Shown here piece after piece: positions 9,157-18,035 of a DNA stretch of 64,000 bases. Each line of letters begins with the position of its first letter. Positions within the stretch are counted from its first letter, which is position 1. A model generated the notes under the pieces. The model did no database searches, was not told the DNA's origin, and saw only the letters and a program-made list of their open reading frames with translations. The DNA comes from an uncultured Bacteroidia bacterium (GTDB lineage: Bacteria > Bacteroidota > Bacteroidia > Bacteroidales > UBA932): assembly GCA_902773925.1 (NCBI GenBank), contig CACYGI010000004.1:186001-250000 (forward strand), read 5' to 3'. The position numbers and the translations under genes are program-made.

Positions 9157-9570
9157 ATGGCTATCAAACGTACAACGCGGCCGGATGCCACGATGTCGAT
9201 GTCTTCGATGACGGACATCGTCTTCCTGCTGCTGATATTTTTCCTGGTCACCTCGACGCTGGTCAATCCTAACGCCCTGAAGCTCCTGCTGCCCAAGAGC
9301 ACCGGGCAGGTGGCGGCGCGCGCTACGGTAAGCGTCTCGATCAAGCACTATCCCGACCAGGGCCGCGTCACCTACCACATCAACGGCAACGCCCGTCCGG
9401 TCCGTTTCGACCAGGTCGAACCGGAGGTCTGCAATCTCCTCGACGGACAGGACGAGCCGACTTTCTCCATCTACGCTGACGAGACGGTCCCCGTCAAGGA
9501 GGTCGTGGCGCTGATGAATATTGCCAAGCGGCACAATTACAAAGTCATAATGGCGACTTCGCCGGAATAA
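9157..9570 (+). CDS. exbD: ExbD/TolR biopolymer transport protein
   Basis: A protein of 137 residues: a short cytoplasmic N terminus, one membrane helix carrying the conserved proton-binding aspartate (TDIVFLLLIFFLVTSTLV, about residues 19-36), and a periplasmic domain. This matches ExbD/TolR in order and length. It lies between exbB and tonB with 3- and 11-base gaps. Only one exbD is present, whereas many Bacteroidota Exb clusters carry two. Confidence 0.92.
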   Translation: MAIKRTTRPDATMSMSSMTDIVFLLLIFFLVTSTLVNPNALKLLLPKSTGQVAARATVSVSIKHYPDQGRVTYHINGNARPVRFDQVEPEVCNLLDGQDEPTFSIYADETVPVKEVVALMNIAKRHNYKVIMATSPE

Positions 9571-9581
9571 AACCTTAAGAG

Positions 9582-10343
9582 ATGAGCGCCGCCGAACGTA
9601 AATCACAATTGATGGGAGGACTGCTGGCAGTAGTCTTCCACGCGGCGCTTGTCATTATCGGGCTTACCTCCGGTATGAAATATCTCGACCCGCCGCCAGC
9701 GGAAAAGGTGCTCATCGAGTTCGAGCAGCTGCCGCCGGTCGAAAAGCCCAAACGGATCGAGGTGGAGGCAGGCGTCGAGCCGAAGACCCCGGCGCCCGCC
9801 CCCGAGAAGCCGGTCAAGCTCGTGCAGCAGTCAAAGTCTCCAGTCAAGGGCACCAAGCCCAGCGAATCCGTAGAGAGCACAACAGCCGGCACCGGCGACG
9901 TCGAAGTGAACGAGCCCAAGCGCGAGACTCAGATCGACCGCCGGGCGCTGTTTTCGTCGGCCGCCAACAATTCCAAAAAAGACACTGTCTCGCAGCAGGT
10001 GTCAGCCAATCCTTCCAATACCTTCCAGGGCGGCAATCCTACGGGCAATACCCGCACCGGCGCCACCTCCGGGGCTCCTTCGGCACAGGTTGCGGGCCGC
10101 TCGGTCGTAGGCTCCCTGCCTCTGCCCGAGTACCGTATCCAGGAGGGCGGCACGGTGGTGGTCGATATTGTCGTGGATGGTGACGGGCACGTCATAAGCG
10201 CCCAGGCCGGCGGACGCGGCACCACGCTGGTCAACAGCGTTATCTGGAAGGAAGCCGAGGCCGCAGCCCTCAAGGCTCAGTTCAACAAGGCTGATACGAA
10301 GCGGCAGGAAGGCACGATCACATACAATTTCCGCCTCAAATAA
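9582..10343 (+). CDS. tonB: TonB-family energy transducer
   Basis: A protein of 253 residues. An N-terminal membrane helix with a histidine in the membrane (LAVVFHAALVIIGLTSG) is followed by a proline/lysine/glutamate-rich periplasmic linker. A C-terminal TonB domain from about residue 175 carries the pattern PEYRIQEGGTVVVDIVVDGDG. It would contact TonB-dependent receptors such as the SusC protein encoded at 48327. The last 8 bases overlap the end of aroK on the other strand. Confidence 0.9.
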   Translation: MSAAERKSQLMGGLLAVVFHAALVIIGLTSGMKYLDPPPAEKVLIEFEQLPPVEKPKRIEVEAGVEPKTPAPAPEKPVKLVQQSKSPVKGTKPSESVESTTAGTGDVEVNEPKRETQIDRRALFSSAANNSKKDTVSQQVSANPSNTFQGGNPTGNTRTGATSGAPSAQVAGRSVVGSLPLPEYRIQEGGTVVVDIVVDGDGHVISAQAGGRGTTLVNSVIWKEAEAAALKAQFNKADTKRQEGTITYNFRLK

Positions 10344-10848
10344 AACTCCTGACAAGTGCGGCGAGCCGTTGCACAATGTCATCCGCACTGTCATCCGCAC
10401 CGACGTGCAGGACCGCATCCGCGCACGCCTCATAAACGGGGCGCCTCTCGCCGTAGAGCTCTTCCAGCTCCTGGCGGCTTTTGCCGGCGGCGACCGGACG
10501 GATGGCGGGATTCATCCGCAGCATTATGACCTCAAGGTCAGTATCGAGCCAGATGATGCGCGCCCGCTGCCGGAGCATTTCCCGGTTGGCCGGAGCGAGG
10601 ACAGTGCCTCCCCCGAGCGAAAGCAGCATATCCCGCTCTTCGCCAAGCAACTGCGATAGGACCTCAGTCTCAAAGGCGCGGAAAGTCTCCATCCCCTCGT
10701 GGGAGACGATTGCGTTGACCGAGCCGTAGCCTGACCGTTCGGCCATCTCAAGGTCGAGGTCGGCGAAATGCAAACCGCAGCGACGGGCAGCCTTCCGGCC
10801 GAAGTACGACTTGCCGGAGGCCATAAATCCCGTGAGTGCTACGATCAT
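10336..10848 (-). CDS. aroK: shikimate kinase
   Basis: A protein of 170 residues that phosphorylates shikimate at the 3-hydroxyl using ATP. The P-loop GFMASGKS begins at residue 7. The substrate-binding DLD follows (FADLDLEMAE), then GGGTVLAP and the lid arginine region RPVAAGKSRQELEELYGERRP. The start overlaps the parC stop by 1 base. aroE, for the preceding pathway step, is at 28844 in another cluster. Confidence 0.95.
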   Translation of the reverse strand: MIVALTGFMASGKSYFGRKAARRCGLHFADLDLEMAERSGYGSVNAIVSHEGMETFRAFETEVLSQLLGEERDMLLSLGGGTVLAPANREMLRQRARIIWLDTDLEVIMLRMNPAIRPVAAGKSRQELEELYGERRPVYEACADAVLHVGADDSADDIVQRLAALVRSFI

Positions 10849-13658
10849 CAGAAAAGTGTCGGCTCGTACGGATCGTTGATATCGTAAACGGGGCGGGGCG
10901 ACTCCTCCTCTTCTTCCTCCTCTGCTTCGACTTCGGCAGCCCCGGCTTCGGGAGCCTGCTGTCCGCCCTGCTGCGGCTCATCTGCGGGGAAATCATCTCC
11001 CTGCTCAGCTCCTGCTTCCGGAAGATCGTCCTCTTCTACATCCTCCTTCTCGAGCGGCTCGCCGAAACGCATCTTCGAGACATCTGCATCATAGAGCCTG
11101 CGGCCCTTGGCCTTGATGCCCATCACCTTGACGAAGTCGGAGATATCGATGGTCTCCTCTTCCCTGCCCGACTTGGGCTTGAAGGTCACAATGGCCTGCG
11201 GGAAACGGTCTTCGCTGATGGCCACGAACTTGGAGCCGGGCTCCTCGGCGATGAACTTGACTGGAATGACGTTGTTGTTGGGCTCGAAGCAGAACCTCTT
11301 GATATAGTAGCGGCGGACGCTGCCGTCGAAATATAGCACCGTGAAGACCTTCTTGGGGTCGAACTTGCAGATCATCTCCAGCTCGCCCTGGTAGCGGTTG
11401 CTCAGGTCGTATGATGTAGTATAATAGGTACCGTCCTTGCAGATGGCCAGGACCTTGTCATTCTGCTGGAATTCGCCGAGCAGGATGCCGCTGCCGCTGT
11501 CATTGAGGCGGTTGACGTCCGTATCAAACCATATCTGCTTGCCGCCGAGCGTCGAGACGCCCTTGCTCTTGAGGGTCACGCGCTGGATGACGTTCTTCTT
11601 GGTGACCAGATTGCCCATCGAGCTGCGGCCCTTGATGGCAAGGGACGCGAAATCGAATTCTTCGGAGGTCTTTTTCATCTTCGGGCGCGGGCGGTACGAG
11701 AGGCGCAGCACCTCGGCCTCGCCGTTGAGATTGGCGGTAAACCAGGTGATGGTCGAGCCCGCCGTGCCGCGGGTCAGGTTGTACTCCTTGTCGCGGGTTA
11801 TGCCCGTGACGGAGAATCGCTTGGCGTAGTAGGGTCCCTGCCGTCCGTCGCGGTATATCACATTGTAAACCGTGCGCTCGTCGCGGCGGTTGAACACCGC
11901 TACGTAGCGTATGTCCTTGCCTACGAATATCTTGTCCTTGACCTTGGTGACGAGATATGTGCCATCCTCGCGGAAAACGATTATCTCGGCGATATCCGAG
12001 CAGTCGCAGATGAATTCGGCATTCTCGATCTTCTTCTGGTCGATGCCGACAAATCCGTCCGCCTTGTTGGCGTAGAGCTTCGCGTTGACGGCGATGGCCT
12101 TTTCGGCCTGGATCTGCTCGAAAACGGCGACTTCGGTGCGGCGCGGGTAGCGCTCGCCGTATTTGCGCTTGAGCTGCTGGAAATAGCGGACCGTGTAGTC
12201 GGTCAGGTGCTCGAGGTCGTTGCGGACCTCGTCTATCATCTCTTCGATGCCGCGGATGCGCTCGTCGGCCGCCTTGATGTCGAACCGGGACATCTTGCGC
12301 ACCGGCTTCTCGACCAGCTTGGCAATGTCGTCGGAGGTGATGTCGCGGCGCAGCAAGTTGCGGTATTTCTCCATCTCCGTCTTGACGTCTTCGAGCTGCT
12401 GTTCCCAGGTCGCGGCGTCGTTCTCCAGGATGCGGTAAACCCGTTTTTCGAAGAATATCTTCTCGAGCGAGGACCAGTGCCAGTCGGCCTCCAGCTCGTC
12501 GAGCCGGATGCCCAGCTCCTTCTCGAACAGGTCCTTTGTATGGAAAGCGTTGAACCGCAGAATCTCATCCACGCCCATAAAGTGCGGATGACGGTCCATA
12601 ATGACGCAGGCGTTGGGCGAGAGCGACACTTCGCAGTTGGTGAAGGCGTAGAGGGCGTCTATGGTCTTGTCGGGCGAGACGTCGTTCTGCAACTGGATAT
12701 TGATCTCCACGCCGTCCGAGGACATATCGTCCACGCGCTTGATCTTGATCTTGCCCTTGTCGGATGCCTTGATGATCGAGTCGATGAGGGTCTCGGTGGT
12801 CTGGCCGAAGGGTATCTCGGTGATGGATAGCGTCTTGCGGTCAACCTTGTTGATGCGGGCGCGGATGCGGACCTTGCCGCCGCGCAGGCCGTTGTTGTAC
12901 TTGGAGCAGTCGATCAGGCCCCCTGTCGGGAAATCCGGATACAGATCGAACGACTTGCCGCGCAGGGCGGCAACGCAAGCGTCCAGCAGTTCGTTGAAAT
13001 TGTGCGGAAGAATCTTGACCGAGAGACCGACCGCGATACCTTCGGTGCCCTGCGCCAGCAGCAGGGGGAACTTCATCGGGAGCACGACCGGCTCGGTGCC
13101 GTTGCCGTCGTAGGAAGGCACCCATTCGGTGATCTTGCGGTTGAAGGCTACCTCGAGGGCGAACTTGCTCAGGCGCGCCTCGATGTAACGGGATGCAGCT
13201 GCGGCGTCGCCGGTGAAGATGTTGCCCCAGTTACCCTGGGTGTCGATCAGGTAATCCTTCTGACCGAGTCCGACGAGAGCGTCCTTGATGGAGGCGTCGC
13301 CGTGCGGGTGATACTTCATCGTATCGCCGACGATACCTGCGACCTTGTGGTAGTGGCCGTCGTCAATCTTCTGCATCGCGTGAAGGATACGGCGCTGCAC
13401 CGGCTTGAGACCGTCTTCGATGTACGGGACGGCGCGGTCGAGAATCGAATACGAGGCATAGTCCAGGAACCAGTCGCGGTACATACCCGACAGCTTGTAG
13501 CGGTTCTCGCCCTCGGCCAGCACGTGGTCGAACTTGCCGTCCGAGGCGTCCTCGGCCTCGTCGTCCAAGTCAAGTACTTCGTCCTGTCCGTCCAGTTCGT
13601 CTTCCTCCTGCGGATTCTCTTCCTGCAGCTCTTCGTAATCCTCCTGTTCTTCCTTCAT
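10848..13658 (-). CDS. parC: DNA topoisomerase IV subunit A (ParC/GyrA family)
   Basis: A protein of 936 residues. The breakage-reunion core begins with the family motif DGLKPVQRRILHAM. The active-site tyrosine is in AAAASRYIEARLSK, and HPHGDASIKDALVGLGQKD forms the region linked to quinolone response. A coiled-coil tower and a C-terminal beta-propeller-like region follow. Both ends are strongly acidic (an N-terminal stretch of about 40 residues and a C-terminal stretch rich in E and D near residues 860-920). No gyrA box is obvious, which favours the topoisomerase IV type. The parE partner is not in this window. Confidence 0.9.
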   Translation of the reverse strand: MKEEQEDYEELQEENPQEEDELDGQDEVLDLDDEAEDASDGKFDHVLAEGENRYKLSGMYRDWFLDYASYSILDRAVPYIEDGLKPVQRRILHAMQKIDDGHYHKVAGIVGDTMKYHPHGDASIKDALVGLGQKDYLIDTQGNWGNIFTGDAAAASRYIEARLSKFALEVAFNRKITEWVPSYDGNGTEPVVLPMKFPLLLAQGTEGIAVGLSVKILPHNFNELLDACVAALRGKSFDLYPDFPTGGLIDCSKYNNGLRGGKVRIRARINKVDRKTLSITEIPFGQTTETLIDSIIKASDKGKIKIKRVDDMSSDGVEINIQLQNDVSPDKTIDALYAFTNCEVSLSPNACVIMDRHPHFMGVDEILRFNAFHTKDLFEKELGIRLDELEADWHWSSLEKIFFEKRVYRILENDAATWEQQLEDVKTEMEKYRNLLRRDITSDDIAKLVEKPVRKMSRFDIKAADERIRGIEEMIDEVRNDLEHLTDYTVRYFQQLKRKYGERYPRRTEVAVFEQIQAEKAIAVNAKLYANKADGFVGIDQKKIENAEFICDCSDIAEIIVFREDGTYLVTKVKDKIFVGKDIRYVAVFNRRDERTVYNVIYRDGRQGPYYAKRFSVTGITRDKEYNLTRGTAGSTITWFTANLNGEAEVLRLSYRPRPKMKKTSEEFDFASLAIKGRSSMGNLVTKKNVIQRVTLKSKGVSTLGGKQIWFDTDVNRLNDSGSGILLGEFQQNDKVLAICKDGTYYTTSYDLSNRYQGELEMICKFDPKKVFTVLYFDGSVRRYYIKRFCFEPNNNVIPVKFIAEEPGSKFVAISEDRFPQAIVTFKPKSGREEETIDISDFVKVMGIKAKGRRLYDADVSKMRFGEPLEKEDVEEDDLPEAGAEQGDDFPADEPQQGGQQAPEAGAAEVEAEEEEEEESPRPVYDINDPYEPTLF

Positions 13659-13670
13659 CTGTCTGTAGAT

Positions 13671-14585
13671 TTAACTGAGTATATAGCCGAACTTCTTGAG
13701 TTTGCGCGCATCTTCGCGCCAGTCCGGCTCTACCTTTACAAATATCTGCAAAAAAACTTTCTTTTCAAAAAATGCCTCCATGTCCTTGCGGGCCGCCGTG
13801 GCTGTCTTTTTGAGTGCGGCGCCCTGCCGGCCGATGATGATGCCTTTCTGCGAATCGCGCATCACGTTGATGACGGCGTCGATGTCATAGCGCTCTTCGC
13901 CCTCCTTGAATCTCTCGATGACCACTTCCGTGCAGTAGGGGATCTCCTGGGAGTAGTTGAGAAATATCTTTTCGCGAATGATCTCCGAAGCGAAGAATCG
14001 CATCGAACGGTCGGTAAACGTATCCTTGTCGTACCAGGGCGGGCTGACCGGAAGCAGCTCCACGATACGGTCCATCAGCGTGTCGAGATTGAATCGCTCG
14101 AGCGCCGAGACCGGAATGATCTCCGCCTGCGGCACCAGGGAGCGTATCGCCTCCATTCGCTGGAGCACCAGCGCCTGCTCCGCCAGGTCGATCTTGTTGA
14201 GAACCACGATCACCGGGCAGGAGATGCGGGCAAGCTTCTCCAGATATTCGGGATTCTTGTCCGGAGTCTCGACCATATCGGTGACATAGAGCAGGATGTC
14301 CGCATCGCCGATGGCTTCGTCCACGAAGTCCATCATACTCTCCTGCAGACGGTATCCCGGACGCAGGATGCCCGGCGTATCCGAATAGACGATCTGCCAG
14401 TTGTCGCCGTTGACGATGCCCATTATGCGGTGGCGCGTGGTCTGGGCCTTGGCCGTCACTATCGAAAGCTTTTCGCCCACCAAGGCGTTCATCAGCGTGG
14501 ACTTGCCGACGTTGGGGTTGCCGACGATGTTGACAAATCCCGAACGGTGGTGGTTCTGCGGCTGCTTTGCGTTTTCTTCCATCAT
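13671..14585 (-). CDS. era: ribosome assembly GTPase Era
   Basis: A protein of 304 residues that binds the 3' end of 16S rRNA and helps 30S subunit maturation. The GTPase motifs are G1 GNPNVGKST (about residues 22-30), G3 DTPG and G4 NKID. The C-terminal KH domain has the motif IIIGRQGAALKK. It overlaps the upstream pseudouridine synthase stop by 1 base and lies 12 bases before parC, so these genes are probably co-transcribed. Confidence 0.97.
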   Translation of the reverse strand: MMEENAKQPQNHHRSGFVNIVGNPNVGKSTLMNALVGEKLSIVTAKAQTTRHRIMGIVNGDNWQIVYSDTPGILRPGYRLQESMMDFVDEAIGDADILLYVTDMVETPDKNPEYLEKLARISCPVIVVLNKIDLAEQALVLQRMEAIRSLVPQAEIIPVSALERFNLDTLMDRIVELLPVSPPWYDKDTFTDRSMRFFASEIIREKIFLNYSQEIPYCTEVVIERFKEGEERYDIDAVINVMRDSQKGIIIGRQGAALKKTATAARKDMEAFFEKKVFLQIFVKVEPDWREDARKLKKFGYILS

Positions 14586-15712
14586 CAGAATGCTCCCATC
14601 TTGAGTTTTGCGACCTCAACGTCGGTCAGGAAACGCCACGTGCCGCGGGCGAGAGCTTTCTTCGTGAGCCCTGCGAAATAGACGCGGTCGAGCTTGGTGA
14701 CTTCGTAGCCGAAGTGCTCGAATATGCGGCGGACGATGCGGTTGCGGCCGGAGTGGATCTCGATGCCAAGCTGCTGCTTGTCGCCATCCACGTAGGAGAG
14801 CGTGTCTGCGTGAATCTCTCCGTCTTCGAGCTCGATACCGCGCAGGATGGCGTCGAAATGGGCCTTGGTGACCTTCTTGTCGAGGGTGACGTGGTATATC
14901 TTGCGGGCGCCGTTCGAGGGGTGCGTGAGCCGCTCGGTCATATCGCCGTCATTGGTGAACATCAGCAGGCCGGTGGTGTTCTTGTCGAGCCGGCCTACGG
15001 GATATACCCTCTGCGGGCATTCCTTGACGGAAATGAGCTGCATCACGGTCTTTTCGGCGTGTGGGTCTGACATCGTGGTGACATAGCCCTTGGGCTTGTT
15101 CATTATCAGGTAAACCTTCTTCTCGCCCTTGAGTCTCTGGCCGTTGAAACGGATGTCGTCGGTCGTGCGGACTTTCGCGCCAAGTGTCGTGACGTGCTCG
15201 CCGTTGACGGTGATCAGTCCGGTCTGGATGTATTCGTCGGCTTCGCGACGCGAGCAGATGCCGGAGTTGGCGATGAAACGGTTGAGTCTCACCCACTCTT
15301 CGCCCGTTACGGGCTCCAGGTCTGCGTGGGTTTCAGGCTTGACGGCCTTTGCGGTGCGCGTGCCTGCCGCAGGCTTGGCGCCGTAGGGGCGCTTGCGGAA
15401 TTCGCGTGCAGCGGGCGCCGTGCCTTCACTCTTCGTGCGGAATCCCCTGCCTTTGGGTGCGGCCTTCTCGTCGCTCTTGGCGCGGTAGCTTCTGCCCTTG
15501 GGGGCTTCGTCGCTCTTGCCGCGGTAACTTCTGCCCTTCGGCGCAACTGCATCATCGCCCTTGGCGCGGTAGCTTCTGCCGGGGCGCGCATCTTCATCCT
15601 TCTTGCGGCGGCGGTCCAGATACGGGCGGCCGTTGTATTGCTTCGCCGGAGCCTCCGGCGTGGCGTGACGGTCACGGCCGGTGCGGCGCGTAGTTTTCTT
15701 CTCCATTTTCAT
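14585..15712 (-). CDS. rluB: rRNA pseudouridine synthase (RluB/RsuA type) with basic repeat extension
   Basis: A protein of 375 residues. A C-terminal half of about 240 residues has an S4 RNA-binding domain (RLNRFIANSGICSRREADEYI) and the synthase domain with the catalytic aspartate in YPVGRLDKNTTGLL. About 125 N-terminal residues are a disordered, strongly basic extension with repeats of the type PKGRSYRAKSDE. The start at 15712 (MKMEKKTTRR) was chosen because the longer open frame runs as an antisense shadow of the permease gene; MEKK at 15706 is an alternative. It heads the rluB-era-parC-aroK group. Confidence 0.9.
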   Translation of the reverse strand: MKMEKKTTRRTGRDRHATPEAPAKQYNGRPYLDRRRKKDEDARPGRSYRAKGDDAVAPKGRSYRGKSDEAPKGRSYRAKSDEKAAPKGRGFRTKSEGTAPAAREFRKRPYGAKPAAGTRTAKAVKPETHADLEPVTGEEWVRLNRFIANSGICSRREADEYIQTGLITVNGEHVTTLGAKVRTTDDIRFNGQRLKGEKKVYLIMNKPKGYVTTMSDPHAEKTVMQLISVKECPQRVYPVGRLDKNTTGLLMFTNDGDMTERLTHPSNGARKIYHVTLDKKVTKAHFDAILRGIELEDGEIHADTLSYVDGDKQQLGIEIHSGRNRIVRRIFEHFGYEVTKLDRVYFAGLTKKALARGTWRFLTDVEVAKLKMGAF

Positions 15713-15754
15713 CAAATTTTTATCCTGCGAATATAGCGATTTTTTTCGAGGAAT

Positions 15755-15786
15755 CTTGGCTATCCGGAGGATAATGCTTACCTTCG
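15755..15786 (+). promoter_or_regulatory. candidate promoter of the MacB-like permease
   Basis: CTTG at 15755-15758 and TACCTTCG at 15779-15786 are separated by 20 bases. Each differs by one base from the Bacteroidota consensus. A GGGAGG ribosome binding site at 15797-15802 follows. Confidence 0.35.
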
Positions 15787-15809
15787 CCCAAAACGTGGGA
15801 GGAATGAGG

Positions 15810-17006
15810 ATGAGAGAATATCTTTCGACTGCCCTGGATTCGCTCAGGAGCAACAGATTAAGGACCATTCTTACTTTATCGCTGATAGCCGTGGGGATCA
15901 GTTCCCTCGTGGGTATCGAGACCGCTCTGGCCGTTATGGACAACGGCCTGCGCAGCAGTTTCGGCAGGCTCGGCGGAGGCTCGCTGCAGGTGGTCGCCTG
16001 CGATGATGCGCCGCCTCTGACGGTTCCCCAGGCTATGAGCATCGCAGCAGGCTTACGGGACAGATATGGCTCGGAGGGCTTCATTCCGGACGGCTTTTTC
16101 ACCTGTGTGGAGATGCCCGTTACTCCCGTCGCCGTCGTTTCCGCCGGAGGGCGCAGCACTGACCCGGTGATCACCGTGACGGGGTCCGACGAGGGCTGGA
16201 CTGCATCTCACCAGGCGACTCTCTCTGCCGGGCGCGACCTTCTGCCTCTCGACGCCGGGCGTGAAGTCTGCATTATCGGAGATCATATCCGGCGGAGACT
16301 CTTCGGCGACGCCTCCGGTATCGGAGAGGAGATTTCCGTCGCCGGGATGCGCCTGCGCGTGATCGGGACTCTCGAGAGGCACGGGTCGATTCTGGGCGGA
16401 GGGCCGGACCGGATGGTGGTCGTACCTCTGGGTACGGCGCTGCGCTTTGCTCAGACTCCAGTGGCAGGTTGTTCGCTTACCGTGGGCGGCGGTGGAGAGT
16501 CCCTGCGTGAAGGTATTCTGGCCGCAGGCCGTATCGCCAGACGCACCCCTGCCGGAGCCGGAGATGACCTTCAGGTCCTCGAAGGGGAGTCCCTGCAGAG
16601 GATGCTCGAAGAGCTTCGCCGCAAATTGTCGCTCGCAGCTCTCGTCATAGGGCTCATCACGATGCTCGGCTCGGCCACGGGCCTTACCAATATGATGCTT
16701 GTCTCGGTCAGGGAGCGTACCCGCGAGATCGGACTTCGCAAGGCCCTGGGCGCCCGCAGCCGCGATATCCGCCTGCAGTTTCTCGGAGAGACCGTCTGCC
16801 TGGGAGCCCTCGGCGGGCTGGCAGGTATCATCCTGGGCCTCATTCTTGGCAACGCAGTAGCCCTGATTATGGACGGGTCCGCAGCCATCCCCTGGGGATG
16901 GATTGCCGCAGCGCTGCTCATCTGCCTTGCCGTCAGCCTCGCCTCAGGCCTTCTCCCCGCCCGCCGCGCCTCCCGCCTCACCCCCATCACCGCCCTGCGG
17001 GAGTAA
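15810..17006 (+). CDS. MacB-like ABC transporter permease
   Basis: A protein of 398 residues. An N-terminal helix (LRTILTLSLIAVGISSLVGI) is followed by an extracytoplasmic MacB-type core of about 230 residues and a C-terminal FtsX domain with three helices, including the family motif VRERTREIGLRKALGAR. The start at 15810 was chosen for the GGGAGG element 7 bases upstream; an in-frame ATG at 15804 is also possible. MacB-like permeases export substrates or move lipoproteins with a separate ATPase. No ATPase or membrane-fusion gene is adjacent, so this is an orphan permease. Confidence 0.85.
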   Translation: MREYLSTALDSLRSNRLRTILTLSLIAVGISSLVGIETALAVMDNGLRSSFGRLGGGSLQVVACDDAPPLTVPQAMSIAAGLRDRYGSEGFIPDGFFTCVEMPVTPVAVVSAGGRSTDPVITVTGSDEGWTASHQATLSAGRDLLPLDAGREVCIIGDHIRRRLFGDASGIGEEISVAGMRLRVIGTLERHGSILGGGPDRMVVVPLGTALRFAQTPVAGCSLTVGGGGESLREGILAAGRIARRTPAGAGDDLQVLEGESLQRMLEELRRKLSLAALVIGLITMLGSATGLTNMMLVSVRERTREIGLRKALGARSRDIRLQFLGETVCLGALGGLAGIILGLILGNAVALIMDGSAAIPWGWIAAALLICLAVSLASGLLPARRASRLTPITALRE

Positions 17007-17018
17007 TTTATCAAAAAG

Positions 17019-17049
17019 TTACCACATTTAGGTAATTTATGTATCTTTG
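17019..17049 (+). promoter_or_regulatory. higBA promoter with overlapping inverted repeat
   Basis: TATCTTTG at 17042-17049 is a perfect -7 box, 12 bases before the higB start. Just upstream, TTACC (17019-17023) and GGTAA (17031-17035) form an inverted repeat of a size suited to HigA binding. TAATTTAT occurs twice, at 17004-17011 and 17033-17040. Autoregulation is inferred from the family. Confidence 0.5.
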
Positions 17050-17061
17050 CATTGTTGGCTT

Positions 17062-17382
17062 ATGAAAATTGTGATGAATGAAGAGCTCCGAAAGCTCATT
17101 GAAGAAGGAGAAAGCAAACGATACCTTGAAATAACCAGAAACAAAAAGCTGTATGATGGCTTGATCCGGGCCTATTCGATAATGGAGTCCATCGAAACTG
17201 TCGAACAGCTTGGAAACTACAGTTTTCTACACTATGAACGTCTTCGTTATCAGTATTCTGGATTATCGTCCGTTCGACTGAGTAACAGATTTGTTCACCG
17301 GCTGATTTTTTCAGAGGAAAACGATAAGATTACGTTAAAACTGATTGAGATCGACAATACGCACTATGGTAACAAGAAATGA
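17062..17382 (+). CDS. higB: HigB-like toxin (RelE/ParE superfamily)
   Basis: A protein of 106 residues starting MKIVMNEELRKLIEEG. The signature LIRAYSIMESIETVEQLGNYSFLHYERL and the following RLSNRFVHRLIF match HigB-type mRNA interferases, which cleave mRNA at the ribosome. The start at 17062 fits the promoter spacing. It overlaps the antitoxin gene by 17 bases, the toxin-first order typical of higBA. Its sequence is clearly more AT-rich than the flanking genes, suggesting acquisition. Confidence 0.8.
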   Translation: MKIVMNEELRKLIEEGESKRYLEITRNKKLYDGLIRAYSIMESIETVEQLGNYSFLHYERLRYQYSGLSSVRLSNRFVHRLIFSEENDKITLKLIEIDNTHYGNKK

Positions 17383-17833
17383 TATAAGGCCTTTCAAGCC
17401 GGTACATCCGGGAAGCATCCTCAGAGAAGAATTGAGAGAAAGAGGCATAAAGCAGAAGGATTTCGCACAGAGCATCGGAATGAGGCCGACTCACCTGAAT
17501 GCCCTGCTCCACGGGGCCAGGCGTATCACGCCCCAGCTCGCCATCCGGCTCGAAAAAGCCCTCGACATCCCCGCTCAATCCTGGATGAACCTGCAGGACA
17601 ACTATATCCTTGATACAATGAGGCCCGCGCTCCCAGTCGAAGGGTATGAAGAGAAAGCGCAACTCAATCTTGCGGGAGTCCTATCCGAACCTGACAGCCC
17701 CGCAACCGACCAAAAGGGCTATGACGAAGGCTTCACGGACGGCCGCAACGCCCTCCTCGAAGAAATCCTCGACCACCTGTCCCGAAACGGCCTCTCCCGC
17801 ACCGCCGCCCTCGACCTCATCGGCCAGAAATAA
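17366..17833 (+). CDS. higA: HigA-like antitoxin, XRE-family HTH protein
   Basis: A protein of 155 residues from the ATG at 17366 (MVTRNDIRPFKPVHPGSIL). The HTH is at about residues 22-75, with KQKDFAQSIGMRPTHLNALLHGARRIT and LEKALDIPAQSWMNLQ, the HigA/VapI pattern. About 60 C-terminal residues extend beyond the usual antitoxin length; this helical tail (EGFTDGRNALLEEILDHLSR) has no assigned role. The gene is GC-rich, unlike higB. It should neutralise HigB and repress the upstream promoter. Confidence 0.85.
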   Translation: MVTRNDIRPFKPVHPGSILREELRERGIKQKDFAQSIGMRPTHLNALLHGARRITPQLAIRLEKALDIPAQSWMNLQDNYILDTMRPALPVEGYEEKAQLNLAGVLSEPDSPATDQKGYDEGFTDGRNALLEEILDHLSRNGLSRTAALDLIGQK

Positions 17834-17866
17834 CCTTATCAACCCCCGCCCTGGCCCCTTCAAAAC

Positions 17867-17992
17867 TGCGGCAGGGGGAACCGCCTCAGAGTGCATTCTG
17901 GAAGGGGTAAGCCTGCCGCATCGCCCAAAAACAGCCTATGCGGCAGAGCGATCGGCCTCAGAAGGCCGTCTGACAGGGGTAAGCCTGCCGCA
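17867..17992 (+). repeat. REP-like doublet 1: two 54-bp palindromic units
   Basis: Units lie at 17867-17920 and 17939-17992, separated by 18 bases. Each starts TGCGGCAG and ends CCTGCCGCA as terminal inverted repeats, with an inner CTCAGA/TCTG pair that can extend the hairpin. Both units have the same orientation. The doublet begins 33 bases after higA and ends 43 bases before the transposase gene. Confidence 0.85.
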
Positions 17993-18035
17993 TATTTACA
18001 CAAGAACCAATATTTTTTAGAACGAGGAGAGAGAT

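Noticed and set aside
10336..10343. Possible error from the 8-base overlap of tonB and aroK ends
   Set aside because: Both C termini are complete for their families; short tail-to-tail overlaps are common in compact regions.
13571..13658. Alternative later start for ParC that removes the acidic N terminus
   Set aside because: No better start with a ribosome binding site is visible, and acidic N termini occur in Bacteroidota ParC proteins; 13658 was kept.
15713..16174. Upstream extension of the RluB reading frame
   Set aside because: It is the antisense shadow of the permease gene; the normal basic N terminus starts at 15712.
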